A stretch of 64,000 bases of DNA from Casuarina equisetifolia (Eukaryota; Streptophyta; Magnoliopsida; Fagales; Casuarinaceae): contig CM052362.1 in NCBI GenBank assembly GCA_028551475.1, positions 17,590,021-17,654,020 on the forward strand, given 5' to 3'. Made by a program: the position numbers and the translations under genes. The notes below the pieces were generated by a model that saw nothing but the letters and a program-made list of their open reading frames with translations, searched no databases and was not told where the DNA came from. The first letter of the stretch is position 1. Each line of letters opens with the position of its first letter. Of the stretch, positions 45,678-56,313 are shown piece by piece.

Positions 45678-47489
45678 ATGGCTTCTGTCACTGGTACTTC
45701 GATTTCAATGGCCTCCTTCAAGGCGAGCCTGGTAATGAATCTCGATACTCTTTTAATTTTTCGCTTCCTTTTCTTTTGTTGCTTCTTTGTTATTGTCGGA
45801 TTTGTGAAAGAATAGCTTGATTCTTGATTGCTCCTTTTCCTTTTAAATCATAGATTATCGTGGTTCTGTTCGGTGATTCAGATCGTTGTTCTTTTAGCTT
45901 CACAAAATAAAATTTCTGGAAACTATTAACATTCTTACGTCCTCGCGCGCATGTATACGTTGATGTTGGTTTCTGTCAGGGTTATACTGGGAATGGATTA
46001 AGGCTATGTGGATCAGGTTTTACATTATTTGATTGAATTTCCTAAGTGATTAGCTTTAGATTCTTCACATTTGAAATCTTGTGGCGAAGGGTTTTGAAGT
46101 TTCAAATTCTGGCATGCATGCTATCATTGCGTTTTTGGGTTAAGATTCTAATCAATTGTCAGAAAGTTAAGTTCCAATGCTTTGCGAATCAAATTATTTA
46201 ATTTTTTTATCCCACAACAAAAAGAATCTTATTTCTTTTCTTTACCACTTTAGAAGCGCCTTTAAGTACTTTGAATTATCCATTTTGCTTTCGTTTTCAA
46301 TTACAAGCGTCGATGTAGTGCGGATTTTGTACCTTGAATTATTTGTTTCGGAAATCACAATGCAGATATCAAACTCTATGGGTGTTTTAGACAGTTTGGG
46401 ATTAAGGGCGATGCAATTAGATGGCTGTAGTGGCACAACTAGCTCAGTAGTAGAGTTATTGGTATTGGTTTTGAGTGATTTGGTAGCTTTGATATGATCG
46501 AATATCGTCAAGTTGAAGGAATTAACGAATGGATTATTATGCCTTTGGATTGGTGAAAAAAAAGACCTCGAAATGCTTGTGAAAAAGCTCTTTCAATTTC
46601 GTTGAACGATATTTCTCATTTCTGGAACTTGATTTCGTTCTCGGTGTTGATGTTTGTGCAGGCACCTAGCAGGGTCTCTAATCTGAGATCAGTTTCCCTT
46701 CCCATTAAAGGGAAAAGCTTCGCACCACTTAGGATGCGGTCAGCACGCTTTGTTGTTTGCTGTGCGGTAATTTCTTCAACCTCTGATATTGCAAAACTTA
46801 TAAATGCTTTGATGTTGGAATGTCACATTGCCTGTTCTCTGCATTGAAGACATTTTCTCCAGCTTTGTGGTTACTTGTTCAACATTTACTTTTCAACCAA
46901 GATGGTTCAAACTTTTCCTAGTTTTTGCGATTTTTTTTTTTATAAAATATGTGACCAAGCATGATCATTGTTCAGCCCCCATGATCTCTGATTCCATTCA
47001 CTTGTGGAAATTTAGTCTTTGATTTTGACAACGGTAACATTTATTTTGTTCGGAACTACTTTTGTCCTTTAAATTTATAAGGTTAGTAAATGCATATAAT
47101 GATGTTGCAACCCAGCAATTAATTGTTACTGCCATGTGCAGGCCAAGCCAGAGACAGTGGAAAAGGTGTGTGCTATAGTGAAGAAGCAGCTGGCTCTACC
47201 TGATGATTCTGCAGTCACCGGAGAGTCAAAGTTTGCCACCCTTGGAGCTGATTCTCTTGACACGGTACTCAAACCTTCCTCCAACTGTGGATGTATTATT
47301 GCGTACTGATGGAATCCATGATTAAATGCTCCTGTGCCTGTTCATTCTCTTTCCCTGTAGGTTGAGATTGTGATGGGACTTGAGGAGGAATTCGGAATCA
47401 ACGTGGAGGAAGAGAGCGCCCAGAGCATTGCCACCGTTCAAGACGCGGCGGACCTGATTGAGAAGCTTATTGAGAAGAAGAGTGGTTAA
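45678..47489 (+). CDS. ACP: Plastid acyl carrier protein
   Basis: Four exons, 45678-45731, 46662-46766, 47142-47264 and 47361-47489, all in phase 0, give 136 residues. Residues 1-53 are Ser/Arg/Lys-rich ([18 protein letters not shown]...) and end in FVVCCA, a typical chloroplast transit peptide, so the mature protein starts at about AKPETVEKV. The mature part is a four-helix ACP with GADSLDTVE; Ser91 carries the 4'-phosphopantetheine arm. It shuttles growing acyl chains in plastid type II fatty acid synthesis. The exon split just before VEIVMGLEE, after the phosphopantetheine site, is the usual intron position in plant ACP genes. A TATA box and short leader lie just upstream. Confidence 0.96.
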
Positions 47490-49114
47490 AATAATTTGAG
47501 AGAATGTCAGGGCATATTTCTATATTAGTTTTTTGTCTAGAGTTCTATTTCGTGCAGATCATACTATCAGTTTGCCTGATGCTCAAAGGGCTTTGTGGCG
47601 TTTCTCAATGAACTCGTCTGGAGCTTCTTTGTTCCTCTCTTTCATTATTTATCCAGAACTTTTGTGCCACCATTTTATTTTGCTCGCAAGGTCTTGCTTT
47701 TCTTGCCATTTAAAAGTTGGACTGCATGATGGGATTTTCTCCTAGAATCGGTTAAAATGGGATTTGATCTCAGATTTTGGTATAATGCCAAGAGATGGTA
47801 TCTATTACTCGCATGGCAGCTAAATAGTATCTTTCTTGTTTGTTTGCTTATCTTACCGCTTTCGCTGTCTCTTTGTTCTTGTTCTCTCCTTTTGATGAGC
47901 AATTATGTTCCTACCAAACAAAATGGACGTAGACAGCATCACTAAATGACGGGCATTGTTGGATCAAAAGATTAGTGTCTAGGATTCGAACCGACATCGA
48001 CGAGAGCCAGGAAGGTTCAACTCTTATTGTTTACGATGTATCCGTGGTTTTACAGTAAGAAATTACATTCCCATATGAGACCGTACAACAACGAAAAAAC
48101 TATGGTTGAACCCTTAAAATATTGCAAGAAAACTATTTTTGGCCTCGGATCAAGAGAAGCATCTGAAGTTCAAAATTCTATGATGTTGGTTGATTGAACA
48201 TCACCTTAACCAGCATATTAAACATTCAAGGAGTGCTAAACCTTCACTGACACATTGTTAAGATCATCTCACAGTGTTTTAGTTAAGAGTCTAAATAACT
48301 AGGCTAAACTTGCCTGATACAAATGGTGAAACCATTGCTCGGAGCCATTATGCTTTTGTAAGTTTTATTTCAGGGGGGGGGCTTGAGGCTGCATGAAATT
48401 AATTAGCCTACATATGTTGTCAGTACCCTTCCGACCCACCTGACCGATGGGTCGGATTGGAAGCGACTTTAGTCATCATCCTTGACGAACTGGCACAACT
48501 TGGCAGATTTAAAATGGACCCATGTCTGACGCAGAAAAGCGAAATTTGATGCTCTCACTGGAGCCTAGTTGGTGCCAGTAACAACAGACAAATCAGATCA
48601 CCTAAAGCGCCGCTATTAAATTTGACTTCGATCGGCGGGCATGTAAGATGTTTGTCTGATTCTTCAGCTGGCAAGCAGATGATTCACAGTCAATCGGTAG
48701 GTCACATGTAGTTGCCAAAAGAAAACAAGTGTCACATGCAGTAGGAGAGGAAAATAGTTTTTACCATAAAGCCATGTGCCACCCCAAATGACATTCAGCT
48801 TAGAGCATGAAATCCTCGTAGTTTTCTCTTGGTGGTTCTAGTTTTTGAGAGTTCAGTCAAAAGAAGCAAACCAAGAAATTCATACAGTCCCCAGGAAGTA
48901 CGAAGGGGAGGAAATCTATTTCCCAGTATAGCTCCTTTTACTCAGAGATCAATTACAACGACCTAGTAGCAGTAACAAGGGGAACAATTCTAATAATATG
49001 AAGAAAATTAGTACATACAACGTATCATATGCTGTAAAGAATGAGAAACTAGGATGAAGGGGAAGGAAGTAGCGAGGAAACTGCAGCGCTGATGGGATCG
49101 TCCAGCCTTACATC
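47490..49114. other. ACP 3' UTR and spacer before the AGP gene
   Basis: The first ~450 bp probably include the ACP 3' UTR. The rest is unremarkable, with a nine-G run at 48373-48381. Frames at 47533-47745 and 47757-47945 lie in the 3' UTR region and are not supported. Nothing else is recognised. Confidence 0.5.
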
Positions 49115-49519
49115 CTAAAGCAGCCGCATAAGCCAATATGCAACCCAACCTGCAAAAGTAGCTGTGCTTAAGTAGGAAACCAAGATTTTAGCTGCTTCGG
49201 AGGAAATGGATGAAGCAAGAGGCGAGAACGCAGACTCAGGGCCAAGTGCAACCGAGCCGTCTGGATTCGGAGGGCTGGGGCTTGAAGGAATGGTGGGTAT
49301 GGAGGACTTAGTCGGAGGCACCACACCACCGGGAGAAGGCAAAAGCGGAGCAATGTCGGGGGATAATTCTTGGACAGGAGATAGAGGCGGAGGGCTAATC
49401 AAGAATGATGGTGTAGCCGAGATAGTAGAGTCTTCAAGATTAGGCGGAGAAGATAAAGAAAGCGAAGGTGAGGCCATGAAAGCCATTATGAGCGCGAAAT
49501 GAACCCAAAAGGAGGCCAT
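49115..49519 (-). CDS. AGP25: Classical arabinogalactan protein, AGP25/26/27-like
   Basis: A single exon encoding 134 residues. Residues 1-22 (MASFWVHFALIMAFMASPSL) are a signal peptide. The mature core is rich in Pro, Ser, Ala and Gly, with SP, AP and PP dipeptides, the sites for Pro hydroxylation and arabinogalactan addition. It carries the family words ISATPSFL, QELSPDIAPLLPSPGG and IPSSPSPPNPDG. The C-terminus is hydrophobic (TATFAGWVAYWLMRLL), as expected for a GPI-anchor signal, preceded by small residues (SSISSEAA). AGPs act at the cell surface or wall. The match to AGP25 and the position between the TLP and RUK genes support the assignment. Only one ATG begins the signal peptide. Confidence 0.87.
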   Translation of the reverse strand: MASFWVHFALIMAFMASPSLSLSSPPNLEDSTISATPSFLISPPPLSPVQELSPDIAPLLPSPGGVVPPTKSSIPTIPSSPSPPNPDGSVALGPESAFSPLASSISSEAAKILVSYLSTATFAGWVAYWLMRLL

Positions 49520-50990
49520 TCCAATGATGGAGAAATCAATTTCAGTCTTAATGCAGTGTAAGAAAGATGCCTGGTTGAGTGAAGAAAAAGAAGCAGGGTG
49601 AGTAAGGTTGTGTGCGCTTTGGTGGAAGTTATGATTGAGGGCTTTTTAAAAGCATGACTAGAAGGCCTAGGTGGGGTTGCATGCCATATGAATCGTAATT
49701 AAGGGAGGACGATCGGAGAAAACAGGTTGGCATGTATAGGAAAGAGACACAGACAGGTAGTTGCGATTTGTTTGGTAGCAGAGGATATACCTTTTTTTCT
49801 TTTGGCCCGTGATGCTGGGGCTTCCTTATTTTATGATAATTCAGAACCTTTGGACCTAATACATCAATCCGATTAGCCAACTCTACAACGAAGATGAAAG
49901 AAACTGTTAAAAACCACCCTGCAATTATGGCAGGCTGCTGGAGATGCTAGAATCGGAATTTCAGGAACCATGTAGATTCACGAGGCAAATATCTGTGAAA
50001 CAGGATCCTATCAAAACTTAATAATTAAGTGTAAAAAAGTTAAATTTTAATCGGACAGTTTCACCGATCACGAGTTCAAGTCTCCTCTCCTCCTTTCTAA
50101 GTGTGTGTTCAATTGTATTTTTTATTCATTGTTTGCTCTTATATGTTATAGAGAACTTGAAGCATTCATAAAAGTTGTACTGAGTTCAATTTCGTATCAT
50201 CAAATATCGTAATGCTCATTCCATAACCACCGTTTATGAATGCAGTATATCAAGTTTACAAAATAAACAATAATCTTTTTAGTTCCTACGTAAGAAAATT
50301 AAGAAAGGTTCAGATTAGTATAACTGGTCCCAGAATATTGCTATTGTTTGTAAACATTAGCTAGTTGGAAACGGAGTTTAGAGTCAAATGGGATTTTAAA
50401 CACGATGGGGCACATTCATGGGGTCTCACTAATTATCATATTCAACCGAGACAACAGCCGGAGGAGGTCCCATCAAGTTCATGAAATCCAGATGAAAAGC
50501 TAGATGCGCACCTTAGAATGGGGCTCGTGCTGATGTTAAAGCATGGACAGGGAAGCAAGCGACCAATATTTTATGGCACTTGCAATTGAATTCCATGATA
50601 TTCAATGGTGAAGAATAGTTCCGCCCTTATAAGCTTATTTATGGATTCGAGGATGGGAGGTCGTCCGGCAGCAGCAGAAGGTTGATCATTCAGGAAAGAG
50701 CCGCTCGATCCGATGGTTGATCCAGAAGGCAAATCTGCGACCCAAGAGTTGAAGGAAGATTCGTGCAACCGACAACTTGCAGTCCGTGATCCGCTTGCAG
50801 CCTGAGTGTCGCCGCGTGAATCCACCGTGCAGTATCTTGCGACCCGGATCCGACTCCGCAAGGAGCGACCCGAGACCCGCAACCTGGTTCCTGTGACCCG
50901 TGCTTTTGGAACTGCAGCTGCGAAGTTCAACGACGTCGTCCGTTGTAAGAAGAAAAACACATAAAGAAATTGAACCCCAAAATCGTGAAA
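49520..50990. other. Divergent promoter region of AGP and KIN17
   Basis: AGP (-) and KIN17 (+) are transcribed away from each other. 49880-50570 is AT-rich. 50620-50960 is GC-rich and may be the KIN17 core promoter or a CpG-like island. It holds a 168-codon minus-strand frame (50571-51077) with no recognisable domain, which is not called as a gene. Confidence 0.4.
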
Positions 50991-53231
50991 TCCATCTTCG
51001 TCCTCCAGAAACTCTAGCACATCCAATCTTCCATGATCAAAGGCCGGATTTCCTAGGAAAGATTTGCTACGATTCACAAGCTGACAATAGCAATATTGCT
51101 TGCGAAAGTTAACGTTGCAGAGCTATCAAAGTCTGTAAGAAGAGAAGCCAGCTTTGAAGAAAATCATCCGTTGAACGAGAAATACGAAATCATCCTGCGT
51201 CAATTCGACCTGTTCTACTTTCTGTAAGGGTTTCTTTTACAAGCAGCAGTGCGTTTCATTCTACAAATTTTATATCTTGCTGTTTGTGCAAACCCTAAGT
51301 AATTGGGGATTTGTGTTTATGCTCCAATATTGTGCTTCCTACGTATATTTTGTTTTTATGGGGTATTTTGTTGATCTGTAACATTTTGATTTAGTCAGAC
51401 ATTGCTTTATAACGAAACTCAAAAGATAAGAAAATATAACAGAAAGAAACTACAAAAAATTAAGGTCAAGAACTTAAGAAAAGGATGGTAAAAACTCACA
51501 TCAGCACAGACAACATCCAAGTATGAAACATTGATCTTCACCGAAACTCCAGCGTAGTAATGGGAGATTTGTTTTTCCTGATTGATGAGGTCAGATTCTA
51601 ATTCTAGGATTACCAAGTATTTGTAACTTAGATTATTAAAGGCACCCTTCAGTGCTTTACTAAAGGAGGTCGAGGAGGGCTTGTTGAGAGGCCTGATTCA
51701 CTTTAAAATCGCCGCGTGATTGATGTTTTCTATCTTCAGATTTATAATCTGTTTTATTTATTTGTTGAGTTATCTGTGATGATATTGTGTTTGAGTTAAC
51801 ATAGGAAAAATTTTCTGTGGAAGGGATTTTGGGTAGATTTGAATCAACAAGTGTAGAAGAAGAAAATAAAAATTTGGAAACACCTAATTCAACCCCTTCT
51901 TAGGTGACTTAGGACCCAACATTGTCGCATGCGCCAAGGTTGGAAGGGAGCCGTCTCATTTTGTGGTCTTATGGCTGAAAACTGTTGGATGTTAGAATTA
52001 TTGGTGTTGTGTTTGTTTTGTTTTTGTCTTGTGCTGGTTGTAACAGGACTTAGTAGCTGTAGTGTCTGCATGTTAATATCGTGAATGGGCTGATGTAATA
52101 ACCAGGCTAGGGGCTTTTGTGGGATTCCTTATAATAGTAAGGGCTAGTCAGTCTTTTGGTCGGTTGTATGCACAGCAGGGGGAAATTCGATTGATTGTAG
52201 AGATCTTGTGAACCCTAAGTTGAATCTCACAGTGCAGTGTGCCAATTCTGATGTTGAAGGTGTAGTGTCCCATTTGATGCCAAATCCATTTCTTGTTCTT
52301 TAACTACTGTTAGGAAGAAAAGGCAGAAGCCTTGGCTTGGTCTTGACTGGCCTTTGCAACCAGAAATTGCATTTCTCAGGTCACCAATTCCAACTGCGAC
52401 ATAATCACATTTCTCTCCCTCTCTTGGTGATTTTGAGTCCTCTGCCAAGGCAAAGTCCTTTCATAATTGCCGTATGCTGCTATTGGTTCTACTATCCTCA
52501 CTCTATTTCTGTAACGTATTTGTTTTTGGGCTTAAGATTGGCTACTGTTTTAGAATAGATTAGTTTTGGTTCATTTTCTAGACGAGATTTAAGGTTCCCT
52601 GTCTTGTTTGGATCTTGTGTTGCGGAAATTGTAATTCCGTGTGTTCTACTGCACAACAATTAATCTTTGAGCTTTTAATAATTGTTTTCATTCCCCTTGG
52701 AAAGACATTGATTTTCAAAGAAGTTTCTTGATAATACTTTAGAAACAAAGCCGAAAGTATTTGTTTTACAATTTTCCCGAGGAATTGTAATCAGTGAGTG
52801 TCATATTTATTCATTTTCTGTAGAGAATAATAAAGTTTTGCATGTTATAATTGGGGTCTTGAGCAATGGGTTGGGCTTACATTTGTTCTTGTTAAATTAG
52901 AAATTCTTTTACTGTTGAAGATGTTGATCTATATTCTTAAGTTTGTTCTATCTGCAATGTGTTCTTGTGCCTCGTTGTTAAGATTGAATTAGTGTAATTT
53001 CGCATGTCTGTTACTGATTTTGAGTGCAATGGGGAAAAAAATACATAACTCTAATGATGTAGATGTTCTGGTCAGGCCCAGAATGTAGGATTTTGCGCAT
53101 CCCATCTTTATGTTGTGCTTTTTCTTTTTCTTTTTTCTTTGTTTTGACGATACCCTGACACAATAAAGTGCTCTTGCCTTCTCAATCCAGAAACTACTGA
53201 AACCAAACTTTGTGCTGGAGAATTGGGAGTT
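50991..53231 (+). promoter_or_regulatory. KIN17 leader with an inferred ~2-kb leader intron
   Basis: A likely non-coding first exon ends at TTTCT|GTAAGGG (51223). A matching pyrimidine-rich acceptor, CTTCTCAATCCAG, ends at 53190, 41 bp before the ATG. A telo-box (AAACCCTAA, 51290-51298), common near starts of plant genes for nucleic-acid and translation proteins, lies just inside the intron. Open frames in the interval are short and unrecognised. Confidence 0.45.
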
Positions 53232-54392
53232 ATGGGGAAGAACGAGTTTCTGACGCCAAAGGCAATTGCAAACAGGATCAAAGCAAAGGGGCTCCAGAAA
53301 TTGCGCTGGTACTGCCAGATGTGCCAGAAGCAGTGCCGCGATGAGAACGGCTTCAAGTGTCATTGCATGAGCGAGAGCCACCAACGCCAGATGCAGGTTT
53401 TTGGCCAAAACCCCAATCGCATAGTTGAGGGGTACTCTGAGGAGTTTGAGCGTTCTTTCCTCGAGCACATGAAGCGCAGTCACCGCTTCAGCCGGGTGGC
53501 CGCCACAGTAGTCTACAATGAGTACATCAACGATCGCCACCACATCCACATGAACTCCACTGAGTGGGCCACACTTACCGAGTTCGTCAAATACCTTGGC
53601 CGCACCAGTAAGTGCAAGGTCGAGGAGACCCCAAAGGGTTGGTTCATAACGTATATTGACCGGGACTCAGAGACGCTCTTCAAGGAAAGGATGAAGAACA
53701 AGCGACTCAAAGCTGATTTAGTCGAGGAAGAGAAGCAGGAGCGGGAGATTCAAAAGCAAATTGAGCGAGCTGCTGAGCTGTTGGTGCCACTCGCAAGTGA
53801 CTCTCAGGCAGCCTCTGAGCCAGTTAAGGAAATGAAATCAGAGGGCGATGTGAAAATTGGGTTCGCTCTCAGTTCGAAACCAATACCGAAAGAATTAGGG
53901 GAGAGCTCAAAATCGATATTTGATGAGGCGGAGAACGATAAGGCAGAGGAGAGAAATCAATCGTCAAAGAATAAATCAGCTTTGGAGGAGTTGATGAAGG
54001 AGGAGGAGATGAAGAAGGAAAGGACTAACCGAAAGGACTATTGGTTGAGCGAAGGGATTGTTGTGAAGGTGATGAGCAAAGCATTGGCCGAGAAGGGGTA
54101 CTATAAGAAAAAGGGGGTGGTGAGGAAAGTGATAGATAAGTATGTTGGTGAGATTGAAATGCTGGAGAGCAAGCACATTCTGAGGGTGGATCAGGTGGAG
54201 CTCGAGACAGTGATTCCCCAGATTGGGGGACTCGTAAGGATAGTGAACGGTGCTTATAGGGGAGCGGTTGCCAAGTTGTTAGGTGTGGATACGGACAGGT
54301 TCTGCGCAAAGGTTCAGATAGAGAAGGGTGTTTATGTTGGTAGAGTGCTTAAAGCTGTTGAGTATGAGGACATTTGTAAAGTTGCCCAATGA
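53232..54392 (+). CDS. KIN17: KIN17-like DNA/RNA-binding protein
   Basis: One uninterrupted exon encoding 386 residues, starting MGKNEFLTPKAIANRIKAKG. Residues 26-50 hold a C2H2 zinc finger with C28, C31, H44 and H50 (WYCQMCQKQC...HCMSESHQ). Residues ~51-160 form the KIN17 winged-helix domain, including FERSFLEHMKRSHRFSRV and WATLTEFVKYLGRT. A charged coiled-coil region (about 155-285) follows. The C-terminus carries a tandem SH3-like/KOW module (IGGLVRIVNGAYRGAVAKLL, VYVGRVLKAVEYEDICKVA). KIN17 is a conserved nuclear protein linked to DNA replication and repair and to spliceosome-associated RNA work. Arabidopsis KIN17 is about 411 residues, so this copy is a little short in the linker. The intronless coding part resembles other plant KIN17 genes. 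Confidence 0.95.
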   Translation: MGKNEFLTPKAIANRIKAKGLQKLRWYCQMCQKQCRDENGFKCHCMSESHQRQMQVFGQNPNRIVEGYSEEFERSFLEHMKRSHRFSRVAATVVYNEYINDRHHIHMNSTEWATLTEFVKYLGRTSKCKVEETPKGWFITYIDRDSETLFKERMKNKRLKADLVEEEKQEREIQKQIERAAELLVPLASDSQAASEPVKEMKSEGDVKIGFALSSKPIPKELGESSKSIFDEAENDKAEERNQSSKNKSALEELMKEEEMKKERTNRKDYWLSEGIVVKVMSKALAEKGYYKKKGVVRKVIDKYVGEIEMLESKHILRVDQVELETVIPQIGGLVRIVNGAYRGAVAKLLGVDTDRFCAKVQIEKGVYVGRVLKAVEYEDICKVAQ

Positions 54393-56313
54393 GGTTCAAC
54401 AGAAAAACTCCATTTAATGACATGATTGTGCTGCAGTTATATCTCTCATGTTCAGTTGCTCCTTGAAAATTTTCATCTGCTTTGGAGTTTTTGAGTTAAT
54501 CATTGTGATTGTTGCTCTTTATTGCAGATTTAGTTTCTTCCTATAGACAAGTGAATCTTAGTACAAAGATCTAAAATTGATTGCAAGGCGCTGAGATTAG
54601 AAAATATAGTCCCTATCTCTGTCGGTGTGTCTCACAATTTAATGAGCTGTCTGGACATTTTTGCTTGGGAGCCACACTGCTGCTAGTGCGAACTAGAGCA
54701 TTGATATGCCTAAGCTTCCTTATTTTATTCTTTTTCAGAGTCTTTTGTAACCGAATTCATCAGTATGCAACCTTGAAAAATGTGTGCGATCCTTAAGGAC
54801 ATCAACATTTTAACTTCCTGCCTTCTGTAGGCATACCTTTTTTTAAGGAACTCGTGTTGTAGGTATTCCCTTTGACAAGTATATAGCTCAACCTTATTTT
54901 CGTTTACCCCTTTATTTTAAAAGCATTACATTTATTTATGTGAATTAGCTTGTGGCCATGTGTTTTAGTTTCTTTTATTTTTTTGGGTCATTTGCTCTAC
55001 GGTGGAGTACCAATTTTACTCACAGTAACACTCTTGGCTTGTTAGGAAGAACCATATCTGATAGCCATGCAGGTTGGCCTGTGAATTATGGCTATTGGGG
55101 AACCAATCTCTTGTAAGGAAACCCATTATGAAACACATGTTTCTCTTGTCAACGTGTTAACACCAAAACCAGTCCATTTGAGAAAATTCCTTGCATGTAA
55201 CGGATGCATATCACATATAAAATAGCCATATTTTCATGTTATGTGGAATGATAAATTAATTCAATCAGACGGTAGAAACCTTCACTAGTTTTCTCATATC
55301 GAATATAACATATGAATAACATGTTTCCTCTCTTTAGTTGTATGAGTTGGATTTTATCGTTCTGCTTCGTTATTTATAATATTCAAGATCTTTCTACGTA
55401 CAATCTGTTTGCTTGCTACTATGCAACCAACCCAACTTACTCGGTGTTTGACAAATTGCCAAAATAGAAATGAAAAAACAACAACAGAAGGCACATCATG
55501 AAACTGCATAACTTGCTGTTATTTTGCATCAACAGACACCCGGGCTCCACTGTGAATCTATCGGCACTGTTATAAAATCATATGTAGCACTTGATCTACT
55601 CCAAAATCTACTGTTATAAAATGCTCACGCACACACACCCCTTCATTAAATCTGTGTGACACCTCCTTAACATAGCAACAGCCATCAGTGTGAAAAGAAC
55701 TGTATTACCTAAGTAGTGGGCGTTGCTATGTTTATGTGAGTTCTATAATCTGCTTATCGAAGTAGCATAACAAAATTCACATTGGGACACATCTCTGTAT
55801 CTAAACATTTAGAACAGAGTACACCTCATTGAATTCATAACAGGCTAGAGTGTTATATGAAGCTATCCAAAATTGAAGGGAAAGAAAGATAAGTGAGTAA
55901 AAGGAAGTTTCTAAATTACAAATCATGCATAACCAAAACTATATGCACCATTCAATTGAATAGGGTACATCAAAAAATGGTATAATTTGGAAGACCAGAA
56001 GGGATCAATTCTCAAAATCTAGACTTTACAAAGAATCATTTTAGTCAGTTAAAAAGAACGCTAGGTCTAGACATCTAGTTCTACAAGGAATGAGCTCAAT
56101 TAAAATGTTTACAAAAATAATATCTCTCAAAATGTGGAAAATAAGTCCACAACCAAGGTGTATACTAATTTGCTAATCTACTAATCTAATATTTTACATT
56201 ATCTAATTACTAAAAGCTATCAACTTCAATAGGTATTTGCTGCCACATCAACTCTCAAGCAACCCAGTATTTTAATTTTGCCACTGCCATGACAAATCAA
56301 ATGTCTTTATGCA
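54393..56313. other. Convergent spacer between KIN17 and the DREB2-type gene
   Basis: About 1.9 kb. The first few hundred bp are probably KIN17 3' UTR. The AT-rich remainder up to 56313 includes the DREB2-type 3' UTR. No repeat, RNA gene or open frame of note is seen. Confidence 0.5.
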
